This document shows positions 33,892 to 42,721 of a stretch of DNA of 64,000 nucleotides, piece after piece. Location of the stretch: the NCBI GenBank assembly GCA_039030395.1, contig JBCCEF010000001.1:180258-244257 (forward strand), given 5' to 3'. The notes beneath the pieces were generated by a model that ran no database searches, had not been told where the DNA came from, and was given only the letters and a program-made list of their open reading frames with translations. How positions within the stretch are numbered: position 1 is the stretch's first letter; every line of letters begins with the position of its first letter. The position numbers and the translations under genes are program-made. The stretch comes from Acidobacteriota bacterium (GTDB lineage Bacteria; Acidobacteriota; Thermoanaerobaculia; Multivoradales; JBCCEF01).

Positions 33892-35223
33892 ATGCCCGAT
33901 ATCCACATTACTTCGGCCGTCTTGCGTGCAGTTTCCAAGGGGCGCTTCGGCGAGGACGAATTGATTCAGATTGCAGTAGCCCATCTCCTGGAATTGTGCC
34001 CGACTTGCCGATCCGAGGTCGCCGCTTTCCGCGACGAGCCCGAGTCAACGGGCTGCAGCAATTCCGAGTTCGATCAGGTCTTCACCAACCTCGCAGCAAA
34101 TGCCTCTGATCTCGACACCGCCCTGGAGGCAGAGCGGGAACGTGCTGATGCCGACTTCCGCGCACTCATCAAGCTCAAACCTGAGCAGCGCATCGCGCGA
34201 ATGCAGCGAGCGACCCGGCGTTTCCGAAGCCCGTTCCTTGCCGAGCAGTTGATCGCCGAATGTCGCCATGCCCTCCCTGGAGCTTCGGACCTTGCCTTCG
34301 AGTACTCACAGCTTGCTCTCCAAGTAGCGCTTTCCCTGCCATCACCGCTTCACGAGGAGTACCGCGCTCTGGCGATGGCCCACAAAGGGAATGCACTGCG
34401 CGTCAGCGGCGACCTGCTTGCGGCCCGCGAGGTCATTGACCAAGCCCGGAACGTTGTTCGCGCAGAAGGAGTCGTCGACTCTCTGGTCCTAGCAGAGGTG
34501 GATTTGATGGAGGGTGGCCTGAATCGCGATCAAAGGCGCTTTAGCCAAAGCGAGGCCCTGCTGATTCGCTCGATAAAACTCTTCGAGGTCGGCGGCGACA
34601 TTGTCCGCGCGGCAGCAGTTCTTCTGTCGCTGGGTGAGCTCTATCGCGATGCCGGAAGGCTCGACCAGGCGATTGAGGTTCTGGATCGTGCGGAGAAATG
34701 CCAAGAGCTGAGAGCCCGCCCACGGCTAGCGCTCTGCGCCTTGCACAACCGTCTCTTTTATCTCGCCGAAGCTGGCAAGTTCGCGGAAGCTCGCCAGGGC
34801 CTTTGCGATGGCTACCAGCGCTACCAAGAATTCCCCGATCACTGGACGCAGCTTCGCCTCTCGTGGCTCGAAGCGAAGATCGATGCGGGCCTGGGATATC
34901 TCGATCAAGCGGTGGAGAGCTTCCAAGCGACTCGGGACGGCTTCCTCCGTGACGGAAAGGGCTATGACGCCGCTCTCGTTTCCCTCGAACTCGCGACCGT
35001 CTTGCTGGAGATCGGCAGAACCCAAGAAGTGCGCCGAGTCGCCCACGAGATCGCCGCCGTTTTCGAGGCGCAAGACGTTCACCGCGAAGCCATGGCCGCT
35101 CTCGTCCTCTTCCAGCAGGCCGCCGAGGCCGAGGAGGTCACGAAGCAGTTTCTCGGCCAGTTCACTCGCTACCTGGAGCAGGCCCGGCGCGATCCGAGCT
35201 TGCGATTCCGCAAGCCGTCATAA
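33892..35223 (+). CDS. Zinc-finger-like/TPR protein
   Basis: 443 residues from the ATG at 33892 with AAAAGGAG upstream; the open frame reaches further back but only through the peptide gene region. Residues 1-50 look like an anti-sigma-type zinc finger (HITSAVLRAVSKGRF, then HLLELCPTCRSEV). The remainder is helical with TPR-like pairs (AMAHKGNALRVSGDLLAARE, LSLGELYRDAGRLDQAIEVL, LGYLDQAVESFQATRDGF). Proteins of this plan are frequent in acidobacterial genomes and are of unknown role. The adjacent exported peptide recalls peptide-TPR regulator pairs, but there is no HTH. It is the last gene before tRNA-Phe. Confidence 0.65.
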   Translation: MPDIHITSAVLRAVSKGRFGEDELIQIAVAHLLELCPTCRSEVAAFRDEPESTGCSNSEFDQVFTNLAANASDLDTALEAERERADADFRALIKLKPEQRIARMQRATRRFRSPFLAEQLIAECRHALPGASDLAFEYSQLALQVALSLPSPLHEEYRALAMAHKGNALRVSGDLLAAREVIDQARNVVRAEGVVDSLVLAEVDLMEGGLNRDQRRFSQSEALLIRSIKLFEVGGDIVRAAAVLLSLGELYRDAGRLDQAIEVLDRAEKCQELRARPRLALCALHNRLFYLAEAGKFAEARQGLCDGYQRYQEFPDHWTQLRLSWLEAKIDAGLGYLDQAVESFQATRDGFLRDGKGYDAALVSLELATVLLEIGRTQEVRRVAHEIAAVFEAQDVHREAMAALVLFQQAAEAEEVTKQFLGQFTRYLEQARRDPSLRFRKPS

Positions 35224-35353
35224 CCGAACAAGTCCGAAGGTTCACGAGACCGCTTTGCACAATGCGACGTTGTGCTTCACAACCGGTGCATCCTCCACTC
35301 TCGTGGTGACATTCCGACCCGCTTTAACCTACCTGGCGTGGGGAGAGTTCAAT

Positions 35354-35429
35354 TGGTGCCCAGGGGCGGAATCGAACCACCGACACCACGATTTTCAGTC
35401 GTGTGCTCTACCAACTGAGCTACCTAGGC
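35354..35429 (-). tRNA. tRNA-Phe (GAA), CCA encoded
   Basis: 76 bases fold as a complete cloverleaf on the minus strand: acceptor GCCTAGG with CCTGGGC, D arm GCTC/GAGC, anticodon stem CACGA/TCGTG with loop CTGAAAA, T arm GGTGG TTCGATT CCGCC, discriminator A and encoded CCA. The anticodon GAA is at 35394-35396. Its 3' end points to the low-GC island, and a 3'-end-like copy lies beside bioY at 19173-19200. Confidence 0.95.
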
Positions 35430-35549
35430 ACTCGGAGCAGGCGCCCCGGAAGGGACAATTTCTACCAGTCGGCGGGAGTGGAGTCAAGACTTTCGGGGGT
35501 TTGGCGGTGGCGTGGGCCTCTGGGACTCGGGCAGGCTAGAATCGCCGCC

Positions 35550-36428
35550 ATGACTTGGCGAAATGCGATGGTTGCGGGGGGAGTCCGCTGGTGGGGACCG
35601 GTGGCGGTGGTGTTCGCTTTCGCGGCGCCGGCCTTCGCCTGGACGCCGAAGACCCAGGTGGTGATCGCCAAGGAGGCGGCGCCTTTGGCGCCGTCGGACT
35701 TGGCAAGGCAGATCGAGAAGTACCCGAAACGCTTGGAGGAAGGGGTGCTGGCGCCCTTCGAAGACGGCGACGCGGCCCGTCACGTGAAGGATCCCGACGG
35801 CGGCGGGCGCCTCGATGCGGTGATCCACGCCGAGGTGGAGCACGCCATTGCGGCGATCGAGGCGCACGCTCCGTTCTCGGACATCGTCTACCAGCTCGGG
35901 CGGGTGATGCACTATGTGGCGGATGCCAATCAGCCGCTCAACGCTTCCGGCGCGGACCCCCAGGAGACGCGCTTTTTCGCCGATTTTGCACGCTATCTGG
36001 AGAGCGCTGAGCCGCGTTTGCCGGTGGTGTTTTACGGTCTGCGGCCGGAGCTGGAGGGCGCGGCGAATGTTTCGCCGCTGGTGGCGACAACGCTGGCCCG
36101 CAGCCGAGCGCTCTACCCGATGGTGAGCCGCGAATACCGGCGCATCGAGTTCGGGTCCGGCCGGCAGTTCTTCGACGACCGCTCAACGGCCTTCGGGGTG
36201 GCCTCCCTGGCCTTCAGCCACGCGGTGGACGATGCTGCCGCGGTGATGCGCTACATCTGGCTGCGGGCCGGCGGGATGGACTATCGCAAGGGCCTGCCGA
36301 CGGTGGGAGATCGGGTGCTTCGATTGCCGCGGGCGACAGTGACGACGGCGGTTCCGCCCCCGGCTCCTCGGCCGGCGGAACCACCGGTGACCCAGCCGAA
36401 GGTGATCTTTCCGGCGACTGGCCCGTGA
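35550..36428 (+). CDS. Exported zinc-dependent phospholipase C/S1-P1 nuclease-like protein
   Basis: 292 residues from MTWRNAMVAGG; a longer frame overlaps the tRNA and is not used. The signal peptide ends at APAFA just before WTPKTQVVIAKEA, so the mature protein begins with Trp, as in bacterial zinc phospholipases C where the N-terminal Trp binds zinc. Further candidate ligands are DAARHVKDPD, HAEVEHAI and MHYVADANQPLNAS, the last being the superfamily HYxxDxNQPxH-like motif with Asn where His is usual. The end is Pro-rich. Substrate unknown; the missing final His suggests altered or lost activity. Confidence 0.65.
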   Translation: MTWRNAMVAGGVRWWGPVAVVFAFAAPAFAWTPKTQVVIAKEAAPLAPSDLARQIEKYPKRLEEGVLAPFEDGDAARHVKDPDGGGRLDAVIHAEVEHAIAAIEAHAPFSDIVYQLGRVMHYVADANQPLNASGADPQETRFFADFARYLESAEPRLPVVFYGLRPELEGAANVSPLVATTLARSRALYPMVSREYRRIEFGSGRQFFDDRSTAFGVASLAFSHAVDDAAAVMRYIWLRAGGMDYRKGLPTVGDRVLRLPRATVTTAVPPPAPRPAEPPVTQPKVIFPATGP

Positions 36429-36461
36429 AAATGAGCCCTCCTTGTTTGGAGAACGTTCCAG
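36422..36461. repeat. 40-bp direct repeat upstream of purH, copy 1
   Basis: Identical to 36496-36535, with 34 bases between them. Contains CTCCttgtttGGAG and the palindrome GAACGTTC flanked by TGGA and CA. The copy begins within the stop region of the preceding gene. Confidence 0.9.
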
Positions 36462-36495
36462 TTGATGGCCGACCGGAGCTCCGACAGGGGGACCA

Positions 36496-36535
36496 CCCGT
36501 GAAAATGAGCCCTCCTTGTTTGGAGAACGTTCCAG
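36496..36535. repeat. 40-bp direct repeat upstream of purH, copy 2
   Basis: Second identical copy, ending 38 bases before the purH start. The TGGAGAACGTTCCA core has a central CG and near-dyad symmetry, as in LacI/PurR-type operators. Two copies 74 bases apart could allow cooperative or looped repression of purH; no regulator gene is visible nearby. Confidence 0.9.
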
Positions 36536-36573
36536 AGGTCCTGAACCCGACCCTCGGCTAGAGGAGAGACCCT

Positions 36574-38157
36574 ATGTTTCCCGTGCGACGCGCGTTGATC
36601 TCCGTTTCGAACAAGCAGGGCCTGGCCGAGTTTGCCGCCGGCCTGCATCGCCTGGGGGTCGAGATCGTCTCGACCGGCGGCACGGCGGCGTTCCTCGAGG
36701 AGAACGAGATTCCGGTGACGCGGGTGGCCGAGGTCACCGGCTTTCCGGAGATCCTCGGCGGGCGGGTCAAGACCCTGCACCCGATGATCCACGGCGGCAT
36801 TCTCGCCAACCGGGCGCGCTCGTCGGACGTCAAGGAGCTGTCCGAGCACGGCATCACGCCGATCGATCTGGTGGCGGTCAATCTCTACCCCTTCCGGCAG
36901 ACGGCGGCGGCCGAGGGCGCGGCCTTCGAGGAGGTGATCGAGATGATCGACATCGGCGGCCCGTGCATGGTGCGGGCGGCGGCGAAGAATTTCCACGCCG
37001 TGGCGCCGGTGGTCGATCCGGAGGACTACCCGCAGGTGCTGGCCGCCCTCGAACAGTCGGAGACCGTGCCCGAGGCCCTACGCCGGCGCCTCGCCATCAA
37101 GGCCTTCCGCCACACCCAGGGCTACGACGCAGCGATCTCCGAGTGGATGGAACGGCAGGCAGAACCCTCCGATGACGAGGGGGAGTCGGAGGCCCTGGCG
37201 CCGGACCACCCGCGCTTCCCGTCGCATCTGTTCTTGGACACCAGCCGCGAGCTGGAGCCGCGCTACGGCGAGAATCCGCACCAGCGGGCGGCGGTCTACA
37301 AATCGCTCGGCGGCCCCGGCCTGCTCGGCGGCATGGACCAACTCCAGGGCAAGGACTTGTCCTACAACAATCTGCTCGACGCCGACGCCGCCCGCAAGAT
37401 GGTGGCGCTCTTCGACGAGCCGACGGTGGCGATCCTCAAGCACAACAATCCCTGTGGCGTGGGCCGTGGAGACAACGCGGCCGAGGCTTACACCCGCGCC
37501 CTGGAGACGGATCCGGTCTCCGCCTTCGGCTCGATTGTGGCCCTCAACCGGCCGGCGAATGCGGAGCTGGCGGAGCGCATGGCGGATCTGTTCGTGGAGG
37601 TGGTGGTGGCGCCGGCCTTCGGCGAGGGCGCGCGGGAGGTCTTCGCGGCGAAGAAGAACCTACGGCTGCTGGTCTGCCCAGCCTACGCGCCCCACCCCAC
37701 CGGCATCGAGCTGCGGTCGATCGACGGCGGCCTCCTCGCCCAGGCGCCGGACGGCCTGCCGGAGGATCTGGAAACCTGGACCACCGCCTCCACCCGCCTG
37801 CCGACGGACGACGAGCGAGCCGCCCTGGAGTTCGCCTGGAAGGTCTGCCGCTACGTGAAGTCGAACGCCATCGTGCTCACCGGCCGGGATCAGACCGTGG
37901 GCATCGGCGCCGGCCAGATGAGCCGGGTGGATTCCTGCCGCCTGGCGGTCGAAAAGGCACGCCTGCCGATCGAAGGATCGGTGGCGGCGTCGGACGCTTT
38001 CTTCCCGTTCCGCGATGGCCTCGACTTCCTCGCCGAGGCGGGGGTGAAGGCGGTGATCCAGCCCGGCGGCAGCAAGCGCGACGAAGAGGTGATGGCGGCG
38101 GCCGACGAGCACGACGTGGCGATGATCTTCACCGGCCGGCGCCACTTCAGGCACTAG
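36574..38157 (+). CDS. purH: Bifunctional AICAR formyltransferase/IMP cyclohydrolase
   Basis: 527 residues, usual length, with AGAGGAGA before the ATG. The N-terminal MGS-like cyclohydrolase domain has [42 protein letters not shown] and IHGGILA. The AICAR transformylase domain has [36 protein letters not shown] and the C-terminal [15 protein letters not shown] with FTGRRHF. It catalyses the last two steps of de novo IMP synthesis in the cytoplasm. A duplicated palindrome-bearing repeat just upstream may control it. Confidence 0.97.
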   Translation: MFPVRRALISVSNKQGLAEFAAGLHRLGVEIVSTGGTAAFLEENEIPVTRVAEVTGFPEILGGRVKTLHPMIHGGILANRARSSDVKELSEHGITPIDLVAVNLYPFRQTAAAEGAAFEEVIEMIDIGGPCMVRAAAKNFHAVAPVVDPEDYPQVLAALEQSETVPEALRRRLAIKAFRHTQGYDAAISEWMERQAEPSDDEGESEALAPDHPRFPSHLFLDTSRELEPRYGENPHQRAAVYKSLGGPGLLGGMDQLQGKDLSYNNLLDADAARKMVALFDEPTVAILKHNNPCGVGRGDNAAEAYTRALETDPVSAFGSIVALNRPANAELAERMADLFVEVVVAPAFGEGAREVFAAKKNLRLLVCPAYAPHPTGIELRSIDGGLLAQAPDGLPEDLETWTTASTRLPTDDERAALEFAWKVCRYVKSNAIVLTGRDQTVGIGAGQMSRVDSCRLAVEKARLPIEGSVAASDAFFPFRDGLDFLAEAGVKAVIQPGGSKRDEEVMAAADEHDVAMIFTGRRHFRH

Positions 38158-38353
38158 CCTGCCTTTCTCACCGACAACCTGCTGCGAGGCCGTATGCCAC
38201 TGAATCTGCTGCGTTATCCGCGGAACCTGCTTCTCGACGTACGGACAGTACGCCTTCGGCGCAGAACCCACGGATGCCTTGCATCTCCAGCGACCTACGA
38301 CCTCTCGCTTGGGGTTGCCGGTGAGAAATCCAGGCTAGGGAAGATTCGCTCGC

Positions 38354-38650
38354 CTACAGGTCGATTCCCCCACCACCGTTTCCGGGTCCGCGGGCGCTCT
38401 GCGGGTTGTCGCAGGCGTTTTCATCGCTGAGGTCGGCATCCGGAGCGATGCAGCAGGCCTTGAGCACAAAGCCTTGAACTACCCACTCGACGCACTCGGC
38501 GAGGGACGGATCGCAGCCCAGGTAGTTTTCCGAAAAGAGCCATTCTCCTTCCGGCTCGTCCCAGGCCCCCGCGGCGGGAACCCAAACAGCGCTGGCCACC
38601 AAGATCCCCAACACCAGACATCCGATCCAACGCTTGTGGAAGTTGTGCAT
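38354..38650 (-). CDS. Small exported Cys-containing peptide with GPGNGGGGIDL tail
   Basis: 98 residues from MHNFHKRWIG (AAAAGGAGAG site upstream); the longer frame has no such site. Signal peptide ends near PAAGA. The mature part is acidic with four or five Cys (YLGCDPSLAECVEW, LKACCIAPDAD, NACDNPQ) and ends ARGPGNGGGGIDL. The Gly/Pro tail recalls the tails of the peptides at 33549 and 62554. It lies 118 bases downstream of the kinase-TPR gene on the same strand. Function unknown. Confidence 0.55.
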   Translation of the reverse strand: MHNFHKRWIGCLVLGILVASAVWVPAAGAWDEPEGEWLFSENYLGCDPSLAECVEWVVQGFVLKACCIAPDADLSDENACDNPQSARGPGNGGGGIDL

Positions 38651-38768
38651 TGCTCTCTCCTTTTGGGTTGTTGAATAGGCTCTTTTCCACCTCGTGACTT
38701 CGAACGCGTTCGCCGAGCGCGCCCGCACTTGCTCCTGGAGAGTACGCGCCGGATCGGGCGTTTTCGGA

Positions 38769-41336
38769 TCAGGCCGGGTCGCGGATGTCTGCCGCCACTT
38801 CCGCCGCTTCGGCGGTGCGTCCCTGCGCCTCATAGAGCCGCCGGAGGCGTTTCAAAGCGCTCTGGGTGTAGCCGTCTTCGAGGCCCCTACCTTCGCGGAT
38901 CAGCGGCAGGCTCTGCTCGAGGAGATCCTCCGCCTCGCTGAACTCGCCTCTTTTTGTCAAGACTTCGCCCAGAGCGTTTTCGGCCCAAGCGATCAGGGTA
39001 TTGCCCGGCGGTAGTTCCGGCCGCCAGTGCGCAAGTTCCCGCCGAAGCATCGCCTCGGCGTCCGCCACCCGGCCGCGCTGGGCCAGCAGACTGCCCAGCT
39101 CGGCTCGCAGCCGAAGGTGCTGAACGTGACCTTCCGGGAACAGGCCGATGGCCTCCCGCACCGCCGCTTCCGCCTCCGCCCACTGCCCCTTCTCGCGATG
39201 CAGTGAGGCCAAGTTGTTGAGGGACGGAGCGAGGTTCGGATGCCCTTCGCCCAGGAGCAGACGTTTCTGCGCCAGGGTGAGCTGTAGCAGGCCTTCCGCC
39301 TCTTCGAGCTTCCCCCGATCGAGCACCGTCGAGGCGAGGTTGCCGAGCGTCGAGGCGATCAGCGGGTGAGGTTCCTCGTAGATTCGCTGCCGGATCTCCA
39401 GAGCCTGCCGGTAGTGGGTCTCGGCCGCCGCCGAATCGCCGCGCCGATTATGGACGTGGGCCCGGTTGTGCAGGGCGCGGGCGGCTTCAGCGTGGTCGTT
39501 CGGCAGGAGTTTCCTCGCCAGCTCCAACGCTTCTTCGGCCATCGGTTCGCCGGCTTCGAAATCGCCTTCGGCGCACAGGCTGTAGACCAGGGCGTTGTAG
39601 GCCGCGACGCTGCCCTGGTGATCGAGGCCGATCGGACCCCGATAGAGCTGGACGGCCTGCCCGGCAAGATCCTTCGCCCGGGCGAAGTCTCCCTCCTCGA
39701 CCCAGGCCTTGCCGAGATCGCTCAACGCCTGAGCGACTTCGATGCTCTCGCGGCCACGCTCCCGGCGCCATAAGTTCAATGCTTCTTCGAGGTGAGAGAT
39801 CGCCCGATCGGACTCTCCCTGGGCGAGGAGAATGCGGCCGACGGTACCGTGCAATTGTGCACGAATTTCCGGTTCCGCCGCCAGTTCCTCGTCGATCAAC
39901 CGATCTCCTCGGTCCAGAGCGTCGGCGACGGTCCATTCCTCCCCCCGGGCCGCCGCCGGGTTCGCCAAGGAGAGAATCCGTTCGGTGAAGGCGAGGACCC
40001 GGGCGGTCGCATCGCGTTGCCGGCTCACCCGGTCCCGCTCCTGACCGACCCGGAGGTTCTGCACCAGCAACAGACCGATGAGGACCAGCGCCAGGGCCGA
40101 CGCCGCGGCACCCCCCACTACCGCTCGGCGGTGACGCCGGAGCAACTTGCGTACCCGGTAGGCGGCCCCGTGGGGCACGGCTTCGACGGGAAGTCCCTCC
40201 TGGAAGCGGCGGAGGTCTTCGGCGAACTGTTCGACGGAACGATAGCGACGTTGCGGCGCGACCTCCAGGGCCTTGAGGACGATCGCATCGAGATCCCCGG
40301 CGAATTCCTGCCGGAGCCGCGGCGCCTCGTCTCCCTCCGCCACGCGAGAACTCGGAGCGGGGATCTCCAAATCGAGCATCTGCTGCTCGACCTCCTGCGG
40401 GGAACCGCCTTCGATGCGGTAGGGCTGGCTGCCGGTCAACACTTTGAATAGCAACACACCCAAGGAATAGACGTCGCTCGCGGTGGTGATCGGTCCGCCC
40501 CGAAACTGCTCCGGGCTGGCGTAGCTCGGGGTCAGGACCCGCACCCAGGCGGCGGTGGCCTCACCCTCCCCGGCCGGCAACGCCCCGGCGTTGAGGATCT
40601 TGGCGATGCCGAAGTCGAGCAGTTTGGGGGTCCCCTCCACGGTGACCAGGATGTTCGACGGCTTGAGATCGCGATGGACAATCAGGTTCTGATGGGCGTA
40701 GTGCACCGCTTCGAGGATCTTGCGGAAGAGAACGATCCGCTCCCCTAGGGTGAGGCGCTGCTCTTCGCAGAACCGATCGAGGGGTCGCCCTTCGACCCGC
40801 TCCATGACCAGGTACGGCAAACCGCCATCCTCCGCGTCGCCCTCCGTCGTGCCGCCGTCGAACAGGCGGGCGATATGGGGGTGGTCGAGGTGAGCCAGGA
40901 TCTTGCGCTCGGCTTCGAAGCGGCGCCGGGCCTCTTCGCTCTCCATTCCCTGGCGGATGACCTTGAGGGCGACTCGGCGGTCGAAGTCTTCTTCCCGGCG
41001 CGCCTCGTAGACGGTGCTCATGCCCCCCTGGCCGATCACCCGGATCAGCCGGTATGGCCCGACCCGGCGCTTTCCTGGAGCGCGAAGGGCGAGGGCCTGC
41101 GCCTCCCCTTCGCCGCGCGGATGCACCGGCTGCGCGAGGAAATCACCGGCCGATTCGTCCGCCACCAGCAGCAGGCGAACGGCATCGACGATCGGCCCGG
41201 CATCCCCGCAGGCATCGTCGCCGCGGGCCTCTTCCAAGAAGGATTCCCGCTCCTCCGCCGGCATCTCCAAGACCCGCTGAAAGAGTTCGTTGACCTGCCG
41301 CCAGTTCTTCATCGTCGATTCGGGAAGAGTTGCCAC
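38769..41336 (-). CDS. Membrane Ser/Thr protein kinase with C-terminal TPR repeats
   Basis: 855 residues. An N-terminal helical segment (residues 1-85, NELFQRVLEMPAEERESFLE) is typical of acidobacterial kinases of this type. The kinase domain (about 90-365) has VIGQGGMSTVYEA, Lys in VALKVI, IVHRDLKPSN, DFGIAK and SPEQFRGG. A membrane helix lies near 395-415 (ALALVLIGLLLVQNL). The rest is a chain of TPR units of about 42 residues (VAYNALVYSLCAEGDFEAGE, AARALHNRAHVHNRRGDSAA). All catalytic residues are present. It follows an ECF sigma gene by 4 bases, so both are likely one operon. Confidence 0.92.
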   Translation of the reverse strand: MATLPESTMKNWRQVNELFQRVLEMPAEERESFLEEARGDDACGDAGPIVDAVRLLLVADESAGDFLAQPVHPRGEGEAQALALRAPGKRRVGPYRLIRVIGQGGMSTVYEARREEDFDRRVALKVIRQGMESEEARRRFEAERKILAHLDHPHIARLFDGGTTEGDAEDGGLPYLVMERVEGRPLDRFCEEQRLTLGERIVLFRKILEAVHYAHQNLIVHRDLKPSNILVTVEGTPKLLDFGIAKILNAGALPAGEGEATAAWVRVLTPSYASPEQFRGGPITTASDVYSLGVLLFKVLTGSQPYRIEGGSPQEVEQQMLDLEIPAPSSRVAEGDEAPRLRQEFAGDLDAIVLKALEVAPQRRYRSVEQFAEDLRRFQEGLPVEAVPHGAAYRVRKLLRRHRRAVVGGAAASALALVLIGLLLVQNLRVGQERDRVSRQRDATARVLAFTERILSLANPAAARGEEWTVADALDRGDRLIDEELAAEPEIRAQLHGTVGRILLAQGESDRAISHLEEALNLWRRERGRESIEVAQALSDLGKAWVEEGDFARAKDLAGQAVQLYRGPIGLDHQGSVAAYNALVYSLCAEGDFEAGEPMAEEALELARKLLPNDHAEAARALHNRAHVHNRRGDSAAAETHYRQALEIRQRIYEEPHPLIASTLGNLASTVLDRGKLEEAEGLLQLTLAQKRLLLGEGHPNLAPSLNNLASLHREKGQWAEAEAAVREAIGLFPEGHVQHLRLRAELGSLLAQRGRVADAEAMLRRELAHWRPELPPGNTLIAWAENALGEVLTKRGEFSEAEDLLEQSLPLIREGRGLEDGYTQSALKRLRRLYEAQGRTAEAAEVAADIRDPA

Positions 41337-41340
41337 CGGC

Positions 41341-41928
41341 TCATCCGGCCTCCGCCGACCGCCCCCCAGTGAGGAAGAGATACAACCATGCCCGAGCGGC
41401 CCGCCAGCGGCGGGTGACGGTGGCCGGCGAAAGATCCATCACCTCGGCGATCTCCTCCTTGATCAGGCCCCCGAAGTACTTGAGCTCCACCAATCGCGCC
41501 AGCTCCGAATCGTGTTCTTCGAGGGTGCGCAGGGCCTCGTCCAGGGCCAGCAGATCCGACGACCGCTCGACCGAGAGATGTTCGATCCGATCGAGGGGAA
41601 TCTTCTGGGCGTTGGCGCCGCGCTTGAGTTTGCTCTGGCGGCGGGCGTGGTCGACCAGGATGCGCCGCATCACCCAGCCGGCGACGGCGAAAAAGTGCAC
41701 CTGGTCGCGCCACTCGACCCGATCCTGGCGCACCAGGCGCAGGAAGGCTTCGTTGACCAGCGCGGTGGTCTGGAGGGTGTGCTCTTTCCGCTCCCGGTTC
41801 ATGAAGCTGCCGGCCAGCCGATGAAGGCGATCATGGACCACTTCCATCAACCGGTCGAGCACGCTGCGATCACCGCCGCTCCAGGCCACCAGCAGGTCGG
41901 TGATGTCGTCGCCATTGACAGGATTCAT
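41341..41928 (-). CDS. ECF sigma factor of the kinase-linked acidobacterial type
   Basis: 195 residues starting MNPVNGDDITDLL. HTLQTTALVNEAFLRLV is the hallmark of the subfamily often found in Acidobacteriota next to Ser/Thr kinases (TIGR02999-like, from memory). Region 2: RMRRILVDHARR-type segment (VMRRILVDHARRQSKLKRG). Region 4: LVELKYFGGLIKEEIAEVM and SPATVTRRWRAARAWL. No anti-sigma gene accompanies it; control through the neighbouring kinase is plausible. Confidence 0.88.
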   Translation of the reverse strand: MNPVNGDDITDLLVAWSGGDRSVLDRLMEVVHDRLHRLAGSFMNRERKEHTLQTTALVNEAFLRLVRQDRVEWRDQVHFFAVAGWVMRRILVDHARRQSKLKRGANAQKIPLDRIEHLSVERSSDLLALDEALRTLEEHDSELARLVELKYFGGLIKEEIAEVMDLSPATVTRRWRAARAWLYLFLTGGRSAEAG

Positions 41929-42067
41929 ATACGCCGAATTTATCAGCCACCGGGAAACGCCTGACTCAGCGACCGGTTACGGAGAAACCGTTGATCAAGG
42001 GCATTGAGTAGCGAATCGAGGCGCGAGCCCGGAGGGCGAGCCTGCGAAGCCGTCTCGGTGGGCCCTG

Positions 42068-42721
42068 CTAGATGAAGCCGAGTTCGAGGCCTTTGAGCAC
42101 CGCCCGGGTGCGGTCCCGAACGCCGAGCTTCGAGAGGATGCTGGAGAGGTGGTTCTTGACGGTGCCCTCGGCCACTCCCAGGGCCTCGGCGATCTCCCGG
42201 TTGCTGTAGCCGCCACACAGGAAGCGCAGGATCTCGACCTCGCGCTCGGTCAGGGGATCCGGCGGATCGAGGCTGGGGAACTCCCAACCGGCCTCGCCGG
42301 CGGTGCGGAAGATGCGCTCTGTCAGGGCCGGCTGGATCAGGGTGCCGCCGGCGGCGACGGTACGAATGGCCGCCGCCAACCGCTCCAGGGAGATGTCCTT
42401 CAACAAGAAGCCGCGGGCGCCGCGGCGGATGGCTTCGAGGGCTGCCGCGTCGTCGTCGAAGGTGGTGAGCACCAGCGTCGGCGGCAGCGCCTCGGCGGCA
42501 CGCAGTTCGGCGAGCACCTCCAGGCCATCCTTGCCGGGCATGCGCAGATCGAGCAATACCGCGTCGGGACGCTGCCGCCGGATCACCTCCAGCGCTTCGT
42601 CGCCGTCACCCGCTTCGGCGATCACTTCGATGTCGTCGAGCAGGCCGAGGAGGGTGCGGATGCCCTCGCGCACCAGCGTCTGGTCGTCCACCAGGACGAC
42701 CCGCAGGAGCGAGTCGCTCAC
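42068..42721 (-). CDS. NarL/LuxR-type response regulator
   Basis: 217 residues. The receiver domain (1-120) has VVLVDDQTLVREGIRTLL, the phospho-acceptor Asp in DAVLLDLRMPGKDG, TTFD and KD in FLLKD. The LuxR HTH (about 150-212) has LTEREVEILRFLCGGYSNRE, IAEALGVAEGTVKNHLSSIL and KLGVRDR. The ATG overlaps the histidine kinase stop (ATGA), so the two are translationally coupled. Signal and regulon are unknown. Confidence 0.93.
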   Translation of the reverse strand: MSDSLLRVVLVDDQTLVREGIRTLLGLLDDIEVIAEAGDGDEALEVIRRQRPDAVLLDLRMPGKDGLEVLAELRAAEALPPTLVLTTFDDDAAALEAIRRGARGFLLKDISLERLAAAIRTVAAGGTLIQPALTERIFRTAGEAGWEFPSLDPPDPLTEREVEILRFLCGGYSNREIAEALGVAEGTVKNHLSSILSKLGVRDRTRAVLKGLELGFI

